From NCBI RefSeq assembly GCF_000380985.1, contig NZ_KB905692.1:558001-622000 (forward strand): a stretch of 64,000 nt of DNA. Reading direction: 5' to 3'. Origin of the DNA: Proteiniphilum acetatigenes DSM 18083 (GTDB lineage: Bacteria; Bacteroidota; Bacteroidia; Bacteroidales; Dysgonomonadaceae). The notes below the pieces were generated by a model. That model ran no database searches, was not told where the DNA came from, and saw only the letters and a program-made list of their open reading frames with translations. Position 1 is the first letter of the stretch. The number at the start of each line of letters is the position of its first letter. Below, one piece after another: positions 23,899-32,915 of the stretch. Both the position numbers and the translations under genes were made by a program.

Positions 23899-26508
23899 AT
23901 GGAGCAAAAAAAATCACCGGAACAAAGGGTCAGGATAAAAATAGGTTTGATCTTCCTTGTAGTCATTCTCTATTTTACCGGATTGTTTATCTATTCCTAT
24001 TCCCTTAAAAAGAATATGGATATCCAGAAAGCGGAGATGGACAATTCATATAAAGTGCTGTCCAGAAGTAATCAGTTGATTATCTCCATACAGCAGGCGC
24101 AGGAGGTATTGAACATGTACCTGGTATCTCCCCGGCGAAGACTGCAACAGCAATACGACTCCATCTCTTCCGACATATCCCTCCAAATACTCAACATACA
24201 GGGCATGAAACCCGAGAAGGAGCAGAATATGCTACTGGAAGATATCGACTCTTTGCTCCAGGAAAAAAACAGGATGGTGCGCAGGTTGACAGGACTGTTC
24301 AGGTCTCAAAATCCTCTGATAGAACTCGACAAGAAAATCAACCAATATGATGAGATCATCCAGGATTCGGTAGTGGTGATCACCAGTATCGACACCACGC
24401 GTATGGAAAAACAAAAAAAGGGATTCTGGGATCGGCTCAGAAATCTTATTGACCCGGCAGCCGTACCGGATTCTACCATCAGCATTGCACGCACCGAACA
24501 AGAGTCAAGATCAACATCGAGAGTAGATACCACGATGTATGCCGACCTCAAGAATATCACGGAGGAGGCGTCCAAGTCCTACTCCTCCCAGATTGAAGGG
24601 ATTGAGAGGGAGGTACGTGAACTGCTGTTTGCCGAACAGAATATCTCCCTTCATATCTCCCAGCTTACCACTGAACTTTACAATGAAACCACCCAGTTGG
24701 CCTGGAAAGGGACTGAAAACAGCGAAGAACTCACCCAAAGGATTTTCAGATTCGCCCTCGTTGTCGGCGCACTCTCCATCCTCGTGATCCTTATCACTAT
24801 TCTCTTCATTATCGACGACCTCAATAAAGGACAAAAAGCACGATCTGATCTGGTAAAGGAGAAACAACTCACCGAAGAACTGATCGAGAGCCGTCATAAA
24901 TTGCTGTTATCCGTATCGCATGATGTGAAGACACCCCTCAGCTCCATGATGGGATATATGGAGATGTGGGATTCGGAAGAAGCGGATGAAGGCAAAAAGC
25001 GGCAGCTGCAGTCTGCCCGCAATTCAGGAAAACACATCCTGAATATGCTGACCAACCTGCTTGAATTCTCACGGCTGCAACAAAAGTCAGCCAAACTCCA
25101 TTACAGCAGGTTCAACCTTATCGAATTGATGGAAGACATCATCCGCATGTTCCAACCTTTTACGGAAGAAAAAGCGTTGAGTCTGAAGTTTGAGAACTTA
25201 GCCTCCTCTCCGCTCTATATAGAGACGGATCATACGCTCCTGAAACAAATACTCACCAATGTAGTTTCCAACGCAGTAAAGTATACCCTCCGGGGCGGTG
25301 TCACCATACGGCTGAAAAATGAAGGTCAACTGATCTTCACTGTAACCGATAGTGGTATAGGCATGGATGCCAATGAACTGCCGGAAATATTTAAGCCTTT
25401 CTCCCGCATGCAGAACCCGTTGAAAGCAGAAGGAAGCGGCTTCGGAATGTATGTCACAAAGGGGCTGGTAGATCTGTTAAGAGGAACGATACAGGTAACT
25501 TCGGAGAAAGGAAAAGGAACCTGCGTCACTATTACTCTTCCTGTCCGGCAGGTATCGGGTAAAGCTGCTACGGAAGGCGACGGCAATTTGGTCCTGTCCG
25601 GAAGTAATAGCACTGCACAAAATGATACACATTTCCGAAAAATATTGCTTTTTGAAGATGATCTTTCATTGGGAAATATGATCAGAGAGTATCTGGTACG
25701 CAATGGTTACAAAGTAAAGCTATGTAATGACCCCCGGGATGTCAACGGATTTCTGAGGGTCATTTCCTTGTTCGATATTGTCTTCACCGACATGCAAATG
25801 ACGAAAATAACGGGAACGGACATCCTGCATAAAATCAGGGAAAAAGACACCCAAATACCGGTCTGGTTAATGACGGCACACGACGACTATACTTCAGAGA
25901 GAGCTCTTTCGGAGGGATTCTCCGGTTTAATCAGAAAGCCTATCCAAATGAGCGAATTTGCAGATATTCTGATGGGCAAAAAGGCTCCTGAGAAGAATGT
26001 AAAAGGAGAAAAAAAGGTCCTGGAAGGGAGAGAACGGAGCGTGGAGGAAGGAGAGAAAACCCCGGAAGAGACGATAAAAAATCTGGAAGTGGGAGAATTG
26101 AACTTGAAAGGAGTAAGAAAATCTGAGCAAGAAGAACAACCTGCTCAGGAACAAAGAAAAAACAATTTCAGAAAGGAATTTCCCCAACTTTCTGCTCTTT
26201 TTCAGGAAGATGAACAATCTATCAAAGATATCCTGGCCGGTTTTGTAGAGTCGGCCAATAGGGATATGGACACTCTGGCAACCTACATTGAAGAAGGCGA
26301 CTTTGAGAAAGCACAACAACTAAGTCACAGGATACATCCCTTTTTCAGCCAGCTCGATGCCGATCATCTTTGTACTGCTTTACGCAAAATAGACATGCTG
26401 AGAGGAGAGGATGAATCGGCCTATCCCGAGTGGAAGGAAGAGTTATTAAAAACAGTTGATGAAATAAGAAAATTTACTGTCGATATCAGTAAAAACTACT
26501 TGTCATAA
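23899..26508 (+). CDS. Hybrid sensor histidine kinase with receiver and HPt domains
   Basis: An 869-residue inner-membrane phosphorelay kinase. Transmembrane segments lie at about 14-35 and 284-306, flanking a ~250-residue helical, probably coiled-coil, periplasmic sensor. The HisKA domain has phospho-His 341 (SVSHDVKTPLSSMMGYMEMW). The HATPase part has NVVSNAVKYT near 454 and TDSGIGMD near 485. A receiver follows with acidic pocket FEDD near 585 and phospho-Asp 631 (FTDMQM). A ~90-residue Lys/Glu-rich linker leads to a C-terminal HPt domain with His 810 (LSHRIHPFFSQL). The final partner is probably the convergent NtrC-type regulator 27 bp downstream. GGAGGA touches the ATG, too close for a normal ribosome site, in keeping with Bacteroidota initiation. 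Confidence 0.93.
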   Translation: MEQKKSPEQRVRIKIGLIFLVVILYFTGLFIYSYSLKKNMDIQKAEMDNSYKVLSRSNQLIISIQQAQEVLNMYLVSPRRRLQQQYDSISSDISLQILNIQGMKPEKEQNMLLEDIDSLLQEKNRMVRRLTGLFRSQNPLIELDKKINQYDEIIQDSVVVITSIDTTRMEKQKKGFWDRLRNLIDPAAVPDSTISIARTEQESRSTSRVDTTMYADLKNITEEASKSYSSQIEGIEREVRELLFAEQNISLHISQLTTELYNETTQLAWKGTENSEELTQRIFRFALVVGALSILVILITILFIIDDLNKGQKARSDLVKEKQLTEELIESRHKLLLSVSHDVKTPLSSMMGYMEMWDSEEADEGKKRQLQSARNSGKHILNMLTNLLEFSRLQQKSAKLHYSRFNLIELMEDIIRMFQPFTEEKALSLKFENLASSPLYIETDHTLLKQILTNVVSNAVKYTLRGGVTIRLKNEGQLIFTVTDSGIGMDANELPEIFKPFSRMQNPLKAEGSGFGMYVTKGLVDLLRGTIQVTSEKGKGTCVTITLPVRQVSGKAATEGDGNLVLSGSNSTAQNDTHFRKILLFEDDLSLGNMIREYLVRNGYKVKLCNDPRDVNGFLRVISLFDIVFTDMQMTKITGTDILHKIREKDTQIPVWLMTAHDDYTSERALSEGFSGLIRKPIQMSEFADILMGKKAPEKNVKGEKKVLEGRERSVEEGEKTPEETIKNLEVGELNLKGVRKSEQEEQPAQEQRKNNFRKEFPQLSALFQEDEQSIKDILAGFVESANRDMDTLATYIEEGDFEKAQQLSHRIHPFFSQLDADHLCTALRKIDMLRGEDESAYPEWKEELLKTVDEIRKFTVDISKNYLS

Positions 26509-26534
26509 GAACTGTCATAGTGGAGTCAGGTACC

Positions 26535-27905
26535 CTATAAGCCGATATTATACTGATGCATCTTATTGTAGAGTGTTTTCCTGTCGATCTGAAGCAGGAT
26601 AGCCGCTTTGGTCTTGTTTCCCTTCACCTGTTCAAGTGCTCTCAAAATCTTTTCTCTCTCCTCTTCGGGTTCTATAGAGAGGGAAATTGCTGCTTTTGGC
26701 AATGATTCCTCTTTTTTTGTAGTAAGTACGGGTAAACTGTCGACTGTGATACTATCACCTCTTGTAAAAAGAACCGCCCTACGGATCACATTTCGCAATT
26801 CTCTCAGATTTCCAGGCCAGTTGTAATTCTTCAGCACCACCAACGCATCGGGGGAAATGTCAGCCACTTCTCTGCCGAGTTCCTTGTTGGCCTCTTCTCT
26901 GAAATGATCTGCATAGGATGGAATATCTTCGGCGCACTCCCGGAGTGATGGCACCCTGATCATGAATTCATTCAAACGGTGATAAAGATCTTCCCTGAAA
27001 TTTCCTTTGTCGATCGCTTTTTCAAGGTTTTCATTGGTAGCAGTGATTATCCGGACGTCCACATTCAGATCTGTTGAAATACCTACCGGTCTTACTTTTT
27101 TCTCCTGCAGGGTACGCAGCAGTTGCATCTGCACACCATAAGGCAGGTTTCCCACCTCGTCGAGAAACAGGGTCCCTCCGTGAGCTTCCCTGAAAAATCC
27201 GGTCTTATCTTCTATTGCAGAGGTAAACGATCCTTTCTTATGTCCAAACAATTCACTCGGCGCCAACTCGATGGACAAACTTCCACAGTCCACAGCAATG
27301 AAAGGCCCATTGGCCCGGTTGCTCCGGGTATGGATCAGACGGGCAACATGTTCCTTTCCTGTTCCACTTTCACCTATGATCATCACTGCCATCTGGGTGG
27401 GTGCCACTAAGTCGATATGAGTATACATCTGTGTAGATAGTGGACTTCTCCCCTCCACAAATTCTTTATTCTCTTTATAGGATCTTTTTTCCGTTTGTTG
27501 TTTCAGAGGAGGAGAACTTTCTTCCTGTCCCGCATCAAAAGCCGTTTCAATCTTCTTCGTCAGGATATCGGGATTGATGGGTTTCTCCAGAAAATCGAAT
27601 GCTCCCAGCTTGATGGCCGATACCGCCGTCTGGATTTCCCCATACCCTGTCATGATAATTACCGGTATCGACATCCGCATTTCGTTCAGCCAATTCAGCA
27701 GCATAATACCGTCACCATCGGGTAGACGCAAATCCGACAAGACAACCTGATAAGGTTCCGTTTGGGAAAGCGCTTCCTGCGCCGCCACCATACCGGAACA
27801 TAAAGTTGCCGAAAACCCGTTTCTTTCGAACCATTTCTGAAGCATGGCTCCAAAAGAACGGTCATCCTCTACTATAAGTATTCGTCTGTTATTCACTTCT
27901 CCCAC
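26535..27905 (-). CDS. Sigma-54-dependent NtrC-family response regulator
   Basis: A 456-residue cytoplasmic activator: receiver domain (1-125, phospho-Asp 58 in VLSDLRLPDGDG), AAA+ domain (about 150-385; Walker A GESGTGKE at 178-185, Walker B FLDE near 247-250, arginine-finger region) and a Fis-type helix-turn-helix (about 412-456; NKTKAAILLQIDRKTLYNKM). The sigma-54 contact loop reads GSFTSA (225-230) instead of GAFTGA. The essential Thr is kept but Ala and Gly are replaced by Ser, so contact with sigma-54 may be altered. It is tail-to-tail with the hybrid kinase, and a phosphorelay from that kinase's HPt is the simplest idea, not proven. Confidence 0.93.
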   Translation of the reverse strand: MGEVNNRRILIVEDDRSFGAMLQKWFERNGFSATLCSGMVAAQEALSQTEPYQVVLSDLRLPDGDGIMLLNWLNEMRMSIPVIIMTGYGEIQTAVSAIKLGAFDFLEKPINPDILTKKIETAFDAGQEESSPPLKQQTEKRSYKENKEFVEGRSPLSTQMYTHIDLVAPTQMAVMIIGESGTGKEHVARLIHTRSNRANGPFIAVDCGSLSIELAPSELFGHKKGSFTSAIEDKTGFFREAHGGTLFLDEVGNLPYGVQMQLLRTLQEKKVRPVGISTDLNVDVRIITATNENLEKAIDKGNFREDLYHRLNEFMIRVPSLRECAEDIPSYADHFREEANKELGREVADISPDALVVLKNYNWPGNLRELRNVIRRAVLFTRGDSITVDSLPVLTTKKEESLPKAAISLSIEPEEEREKILRALEQVKGNKTKAAILLQIDRKTLYNKMHQYNIGL

Positions 27906-27924
27906 CAGTTATGGTGTAAAGATA

Positions 27925-27968
27925 GTGGTTTTTCAAAAAAATCACCTAATTTTGATGTCAAAAACCAC
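27925..27968. promoter_or_regulatory. Inverted repeat in the divergent promoter region
   Basis: GTGGTTTTT (27925-27933) and AAAAACCAC (27960-27968) form a 9-bp inverted repeat that brackets a TAATTTTG -7-like box (27947-27954) for the M24 peptidase gene. It may be an operator for the divergent regulator and peptidase genes. No -33 element is clear. Confidence 0.35.
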
Positions 27969-27974
27969 ATTTAT

Positions 27975-29147
27975 ATGAACAAATTACCGCTACATGAAGC
28001 CGACTCAAGGCTGAAAAAGATACAACAAACTATCACAGAGATGCAGGCAGACGCTTGTATCATCACCTCGTCCGTCAACCAATACTGGCTCTGCGGATTT
28101 ATTTTCGACGGATTTCTCTTCCTGTTTCCCGAAGGAGACCCTATACTGTTTGTAAAACGTCCTTCCAATATTACGGATGAACGGGTGAGATTGATTCGTA
28201 AACCGGAACAGATCCCCGATATGCTGCGAGAAGTCGGAATATCTTTACCCAAACGGATTCTGATTGAAGCAGACCAACTCACTTTCAATGCAGCCACCCG
28301 CTTACAGGCAGCGTTGGATATGGCCGAAATCAAAAACATTTCAGGAGAATTACGGAAGATACGGGCGGTAAAATCGGAATACGAACTGGAGCAGATGCGC
28401 GAAAGTGCCCGGATCCATGCCTATGTATATGCACTAATCCCCTCTTTGTATCATGAGGGAATGACCGATCTGGAGTTACAGATAGAAATAGAACGGCAGA
28501 TGCGTCTGCATGGGTCGGTAGGTATTTTCCGTTCCTTTGGAGAAAACATGGATATCTTTATGGGAAGTATGTTGGCAGGCGACAATGCCCAAACGGCATC
28601 GCCTTATGATTACGCCCTGGGAGGTGAAGGTATCTCGCCTCTGTTACCGCTGGGAGCCAACGGCACTCTTCTTTTACCCGGTACAACGCTGATGGTGGAT
28701 ATGGCCGGAAATTACCGCCCCTGGATGGATGATATGACCCGTTCTTTTGCAATCGAATATGCTCCCGATATCGCCTATAAAGCTCACCAGGTCTCTATTG
28801 ATATCCACAATGCCATTATGAAAAGTTTCCGGGCAGGGGCCCTGTGTTCGGAACTCTATCTCCTGGCAGAGGAGATGGTCGAAGAAAACGGGTTAACACC
28901 CTATTTTATGGGAACCGTACAACAGGCCAAGTTTATCGGGCACGGCGTAGGGCTGGAAATCAACGAGCCGCCGGTGCTTACCTCCCGTTCGAAAGAGATA
29001 CTGGAACCGGGAATGGCATTTGCTCTGGAACCTAAATTCGTGCTTCCGGGCATTGGCGCCGTAGGGATAGAGAATACCTATGTGGTACACGAATCGGGCT
29101 TTGAAAAGATCACTCTCTGTGAAGAAGCGATGATTGTATTGTCATAA
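27975..29147 (+). CDS. M24-family metallopeptidase (Xaa-Pro aminopeptidase-like)
   Basis: A 390-residue cytoplasmic enzyme. Residues 1-135 form the creatinase-like N-terminal domain. The C-terminal pita-bread fold keeps all five metal ligands of the M24 family: two Asp in VDMAGNYRPWMDDMTRSF (near 242 and 253), His in FIGHGVGLEINEPP (near 321), Glu in FALEPKF (near 354) and Glu in VGIENTYVV (near 368). It probably removes N-terminal residues next to proline from peptides; substrate choice is not visible. It is divergent from the NtrC-type regulator with a 69-bp gap. Confidence 0.88.
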   Translation: MNKLPLHEADSRLKKIQQTITEMQADACIITSSVNQYWLCGFIFDGFLFLFPEGDPILFVKRPSNITDERVRLIRKPEQIPDMLREVGISLPKRILIEADQLTFNAATRLQAALDMAEIKNISGELRKIRAVKSEYELEQMRESARIHAYVYALIPSLYHEGMTDLELQIEIERQMRLHGSVGIFRSFGENMDIFMGSMLAGDNAQTASPYDYALGGEGISPLLPLGANGTLLLPGTTLMVDMAGNYRPWMDDMTRSFAIEYAPDIAYKAHQVSIDIHNAIMKSFRAGALCSELYLLAEEMVEENGLTPYFMGTVQQAKFIGHGVGLEINEPPVLTSRSKEILEPGMAFALEPKFVLPGIGAVGIENTYVVHESGFEKITLCEEAMIVLS

Positions 29148-29278
29148 ATCCAACTTTAGCATGTATATCCGACTATATGTATACAACTTGCAAAAAATTA
29201 ATTATTAAAGTGTAACTGTTGCTCACTGAAAGCCAAAGAGATATATTAGCAAATATTAGCAATTTTATATTATTGTTA

Positions 29279-29312
29279 TTATATTTGAATAATATAGGAT
29301 GTGTCTCGGCAA
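29279..29312 (+). repeat. Fragment of the dispersed promoter repeat
   Basis: TTATATTTGAATAATATAGG followed by ATGTGTCTCGGCAAA aligns with 23805-23838 (TTATATTTG, ATAATATA, ATG, CTCGG conserved). It holds a TATATTTG box (29280-29287) but no -33 partner. It abuts the heparinase remnant, so repeat-mediated rearrangement may have made the left edge of that relic. Confidence 0.6.
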
Positions 29313-29668
29313 AGACGGTGGCAACGGTCCGTTGATTTATCGTTACGGAAAGGCAGTGGGAAGCGAGGAGATGATGCAACAAGTCTCTCCGGCATATGAA
29401 ATACCTTCTTACACATGGTATCCCGAAACGGAATTTTTATACATGTCGAACAAAAACGGTTTCTTCGTGGCAACAAAAGGGGGGATAGAACAACGAAAGC
29501 CATAACCGGTGGACACGCACATATACATTAGGTAAAAACGAACTCAAGATAGAAGACCGATTTTCCCTGGATAGAGCGGAAACTACTAATCAGATCAATT
29601 TTCTTACCTGGGGGACTGTCGATATTAGTCGACCGGGTGAAGTAATCGTTACGGTAGAAAAAACGTAA
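29299..29668 (+). pseudogene. Heparinase II/III-family gene remnant, deleted and frameshifted
   Basis: One frame from 29299 reads GNGPLIYRYGKAVGSEEMM and TWYPETEFLYMSNKNGFFVA then TKGG, the central text of Bacteroidota heparinase II/III polysaccharide lyases. The family would continue GGYNNESHNHNDVG. Here a one-base change in the G-run (about 29469-29474) shifts the frame: AACAACGAAAGCCATAAC still spells NNESHN in the other frame. It then joins directly to RWTRTYTLGKNELKIEDRFS and NQINFLTWGTVDISRPGEV, the C-terminal beta-sheet, stopping at 29668. The catalytic and metal region between SHN and RWTR is deleted, as is the whole N-terminal alpha domain. The gene would have cleaved uronic-acid glycans. 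Confidence 0.75.
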
Positions 29669-29674
29669 CAGTGA

Positions 29675-29731
29675 GACTATCATCTGAATTACGCCGATTA
29701 CTATTTCCTTGAAGCATTGAAACGGATATAG
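29675..29731 (+). pseudogene. C-terminal scrap of a GH88-like unsaturated glucuronyl hydrolase
   Basis: Directly after the heparinase remnant the frame reads DYHLNYADYYFLEALKRI and stops at 29731. This is how many Bacteroidota GH88/GH105 unsaturated uronyl hydrolases end. Such an enzyme commonly neighbours heparinase-type lyases and processes their products. Only about 18 codons remain, so the assignment is tentative. Confidence 0.4.
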
Positions 29732-29760
29732 AAGGGTAATCATAGATCGGGCAACTCAAT

Positions 29761-29804
29761 AAAATCCATCCACCTGTCAGTATAGCAGATGGATGGATTT
29801 TTAT
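29761..29804 (+). terminator. Strong rho-independent terminator
   Basis: AATCCATCCACCTG (29763-29776) pairs with CAGATGGATGGATT (29786-29799) with a single mismatch and a 9-base loop, followed by TTTTTATT. It would have terminated the now degraded polysaccharide genes. A TACCTTTG -7-like box for the next gene lies at 29805-29812. Confidence 0.85.
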
Positions 29805-29884
29805 TACCTTTGCCATTAAGAAGAGGGCAAAGAGTTCTTATGGCCCGCTTAAAAAAGAGTGATAACCAGATTTATTGTTAGAAG

Positions 29885-30466
29885 ATGAAAAAACATGCCA
29901 CTAATTTTATGTTATTAACGGTCATGTCCCTGTTTTGCACGGTGGTTTCTTTGTCGGCCCAGAATCGTACTTCTTCAGAATATTTGAAAGGAGCTGTTCC
30001 GATGGAAGATGGAGAAATCGTTTTCCGTAAATCTTTCAGTGCGCCAAACATGAGCCGCGATTCACTTATGAGCCTTACCCGGGATTGGATCGACGGAAGA
30101 GACAATCAAGAAGAAAACCGTTCCCGCAGGGTATTGATTTTCGATGAAGAAAAAGGATCCATCGTCGCTGGTTGCAATGAAAAACTCATTTTCAGATCAG
30201 CGCTGTTGCTGCTGGATCAGGCGGATATCAATTATAACATCCATGCGGTCTGTAGCCCTGGCTCCGTGGATATGGCAATTATTAGGATCAGGTATAAATA
30301 TGAGGATCAACGGTATACCGCCGAAGAGACGATCGCAGACGATGTAAGTCTCAACAAGGATCAGACGGATATTTTGAAATCTTCAGAAAAATGGAGGATA
30401 AAAACGATTGACTTCGTGAAAGATCTGTTCACCGATTACCACAATTACCTTTCCGATAACTTATAA
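29885..30466 (+). CDS. DUF4468 secreted protein (TBP-like fold)
   Basis: The 193-residue protein has a signal peptide (cleavage after SLSAQ) and one DUF4468 domain (about 40-135: DGEIVFRKSFSAPNMSRDSL, SLTRDWIDGRD). The C-terminal part is helical and charged (EKWRIKTIDFVKDLFTDYHN). DUF4468 proteins are exported Bacteroidota proteins of unknown function. The gene has its own upstream terminator and -7 box and is convergent with the GH92 gene, 18 bp away, so it is probably not part of the mannan locus. Confidence 0.8.
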   Translation: MKKHATNFMLLTVMSLFCTVVSLSAQNRTSSEYLKGAVPMEDGEIVFRKSFSAPNMSRDSLMSLTRDWIDGRDNQEENRSRRVLIFDEEKGSIVAGCNEKLIFRSALLLLDQADINYNIHAVCSPGSVDMAIIRIRYKYEDQRYTAEETIADDVSLNKDQTDILKSSEKWRIKTIDFVKDLFTDYHNYLSDNL

Positions 30467-30484
30467 GAAGACCTATTGTCTATC

Positions 30485-32764
30485 TTATCTGTTATTCGAA
30501 AAGGAGTAAGGAAAATCCTCACGCTGAATTCCTCTCTCCTTATTGGGCTGGGAACTCATCCTGAATGTGATCTCACCCCCGTTCATCAGGTCGCCATGGG
30601 TAAGGAAATTCTTTGTATATTGTTTGCCGTTCAGTTCCATCTCTTCGATATAGCGATTCCCCCTTGCATTATCCGTTGATTGGATCTGCAGAGTTTTGCC
30701 ATTCTCCAGGTCAATCTCTACCGATTTAAATAGTGGTGAACCGAGTATATACTCATCACTGCCGGGACAAACAGGATAGAATCCCAATGCGGAAAAGACG
30801 TACCAAGCGGAGGTCTGACCATTATCCTCATCGCCGCAATAACCGTCAGGGGCAGCGGAATAGAGCTTATCCATGATCTCCCTGGCCCAGTATTGGGCTT
30901 TCCACGGTTCACCGGCGTAATTATAGAGATATACCATATGCTGGATGGGTTGGTTTCCATGTGCGTACTGCCCCATATCCATCACCTGCATCTCACGCAT
31001 CTCATGGATCATGGAGCGGCTCTGCATCCCCTCCAATCCGGGAATGACAAAGACGGAATCGAGCATATTGACGAATTCCCTGCGTCCTCCCATCAAGTCA
31101 ATCAACCCCTGTGGATCGTGGAAGACCGACCATGAATAGTGCCAGCTGTTCCCTTCCGTAAAATCACGGCTCCAGTCGGTCGGGTTGAACGAGTCGGAAA
31201 ATGAGCCGTCGTCCGCACGACCCGCCATCAGTTTATGTTTAGGATTGTAAAGATTCCTGTAGTTCATCGCCCGTTCGCCGTAGATGGCAATTTCCGGCTC
31301 CGGCTTACCTAAAGCTTTGCCGAGGCTATAGATGGTCCAGTCGTTATAGGCGTACTCCAGCGTACGTGCCACATTCTGGCTGATCTTCACATTATTGGGG
31401 ATATATCCGTACTTGTTATACTCCGCGTAACCGGTACGACCCGAAGCCGGCACTGTGGGATGCACGTTGTTAGCACCGTGCTTGAGCGCTTCCCAGAGCG
31501 TTTCGATATCGTATCCCCTCAATCCCTTTATATATGCATCGGCTACCACCGAGGCGGAGTTATTACCCACCATGATATTACGATGTCCCGGGCTGGCCCA
31601 CTCGGGAAGAAAACCACTCTCCTTATAGGCATTCACCAGCCCTTCCTGCATCTTCACATTTTCGGAGGGATAGACAAAATTAAGGAAAGGGAAAAGACTC
31701 CTGAAAGTATCCCAGAAACCGGTATCGGTGAACATATAGCCCGGAAGCACTTCCCCGTTGTAAGGGCTGTAATGGTATATATTGCCATCGGCATCAATCT
31801 CGGAGAGATTTCTCGGGAAAAGCAGCGTACGATAGAGGTTGGAATAGAATGTCCTCAGGTTATCGATATTGTCATCCTCTACCCTGATTCGTCCCAGCAC
31901 CTCATTCCAGCGGGCTTCACCCTTTTCCCTGATGGCTTCGAATGAATCGTTTCCCAACTCCTGCAGATTAAGCATTGCCTGCTCTTCACTGATAAAGGAA
32001 GAAGCTACCCTGGCATGCACCTGCTCTTTTCTGGCCGTCTTAAAACCGATCACCGCACCGGCATGGTTTCCGGTAAATTCCTTCTCATTTTCGGCAATCT
32101 CACCATCTTTTACGGCAGCAATATAAGTGAAAGATTTATCAAAAATAATCACAAAGTAGTTCCTGAAATTATCAGGTACCCCACCGCTGTTGCGGGTAGT
32201 ATAACCCACAATCTTTTGCTCTTCAGGGATGATACGGATAGAGGAACCCTTATCGAAAGCATCGGTAATGATGTAGGCGCTATCGTTCTCCGGAAAGGTA
32301 AAACGGAACATGGCAGCGCGTTCCGTAGGAGTGATCTCAGTGGTTATATCGTAATCGGCCAGGTAAACCCGGTAATAGTGCGGTTTGGCAATCTCCGCCT
32401 TATGGGAGAACCAGCTTGCCCGCTCTTCTTCGTCAAAAACCGGCTTCCCGGTAAGAGGCATCAGCGAGAACTGACCATAATCGTTCATCCAGGGGCTGGG
32501 TTGATGGGTCTGCTTGAATCCCCTGATCTTATCGGAATGATAAGTGTACATCCATCCGCTACCCATCTTACCGGTCTGGGGCGACCAGAAGTTCATCCCC
32601 CATGGCAGGGCAATCGCAGGATAGGTATTCCCGGTAGAGAGTTCATACTTGGAATCGGTTCCTACCAACGTACTCACATAATCAACCGGATTAAAAGGTT
32701 GTGCACTCACCTTCAGGAATATCCCCAGGAAAAAAACAACACTCAATAACAGGACTTTCTTCAT
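30485..32764 (-). CDS. GH92 exo-alpha-mannosidase
   Basis: GH92 enzymes are calcium-dependent inverting alpha-mannosidases that trim side chains and ends of alpha-mannans and high-mannose N-glycans. This 759-residue protein has a signal peptide (cleavage after VSAQ) and standard family text: YVSTLVGTDSKYELSTGNTY, GWMYTYHSDKIRGFKQTHQP, FWDTFRSLFPFLNFVYP, MVGNNSASVVADAYIKGLRG and PDGYCGDEDNGQTSAWYVFS. The motif near the end of the catalytic domain reads HGNQP where, from memory, many members have HGNEP, which may bear on linkage preference. It is the last gene of the mannan locus and is probably periplasmic. Confidence 0.94.
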   Translation of the reverse strand: MKKVLLLSVVFFLGIFLKVSAQPFNPVDYVSTLVGTDSKYELSTGNTYPAIALPWGMNFWSPQTGKMGSGWMYTYHSDKIRGFKQTHQPSPWMNDYGQFSLMPLTGKPVFDEEERASWFSHKAEIAKPHYYRVYLADYDITTEITPTERAAMFRFTFPENDSAYIITDAFDKGSSIRIIPEEQKIVGYTTRNSGGVPDNFRNYFVIIFDKSFTYIAAVKDGEIAENEKEFTGNHAGAVIGFKTARKEQVHARVASSFISEEQAMLNLQELGNDSFEAIREKGEARWNEVLGRIRVEDDNIDNLRTFYSNLYRTLLFPRNLSEIDADGNIYHYSPYNGEVLPGYMFTDTGFWDTFRSLFPFLNFVYPSENVKMQEGLVNAYKESGFLPEWASPGHRNIMVGNNSASVVADAYIKGLRGYDIETLWEALKHGANNVHPTVPASGRTGYAEYNKYGYIPNNVKISQNVARTLEYAYNDWTIYSLGKALGKPEPEIAIYGERAMNYRNLYNPKHKLMAGRADDGSFSDSFNPTDWSRDFTEGNSWHYSWSVFHDPQGLIDLMGGRREFVNMLDSVFVIPGLEGMQSRSMIHEMREMQVMDMGQYAHGNQPIQHMVYLYNYAGEPWKAQYWAREIMDKLYSAAPDGYCGDEDNGQTSAWYVFSALGFYPVCPGSDEYILGSPLFKSVEIDLENGKTLQIQSTDNARGNRYIEEMELNGKQYTKNFLTHGDLMNGGEITFRMSSQPNKERGIQREDFPYSFSNNR

Positions 32765-32870
32765 ATAATTTTTTTTAGAGTAAAGAACAAAGACGATTTA
32801 CCGATTTGTAAATTTACTGATTAGCAGATTAATCATTAAATCATCACATCAACACATTATTCACTACTTG

Positions 32871-32901
32871 TCCCGACTTGTCGGGATTGGCACATTAGTC
32901 T
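32871..32901. other. Hairpin plus direct repeats between the GH42-like gene and GH92
   Basis: TCCCGA-CTTG-TCGGGA forms a 6-bp stem (32871-32886) and is followed by two copies of TTGGCACATTAGTC running to about 32920. The same core TGTCCCGA/TCGGGACA is in the larger hairpin at 43054-43089. Bases 32785-32870 are AT-rich ATCATTAAATCATCACATC-type spacer. Confidence 0.6.
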
Positions 32902-32915
32902 CATTGGCACATTAG

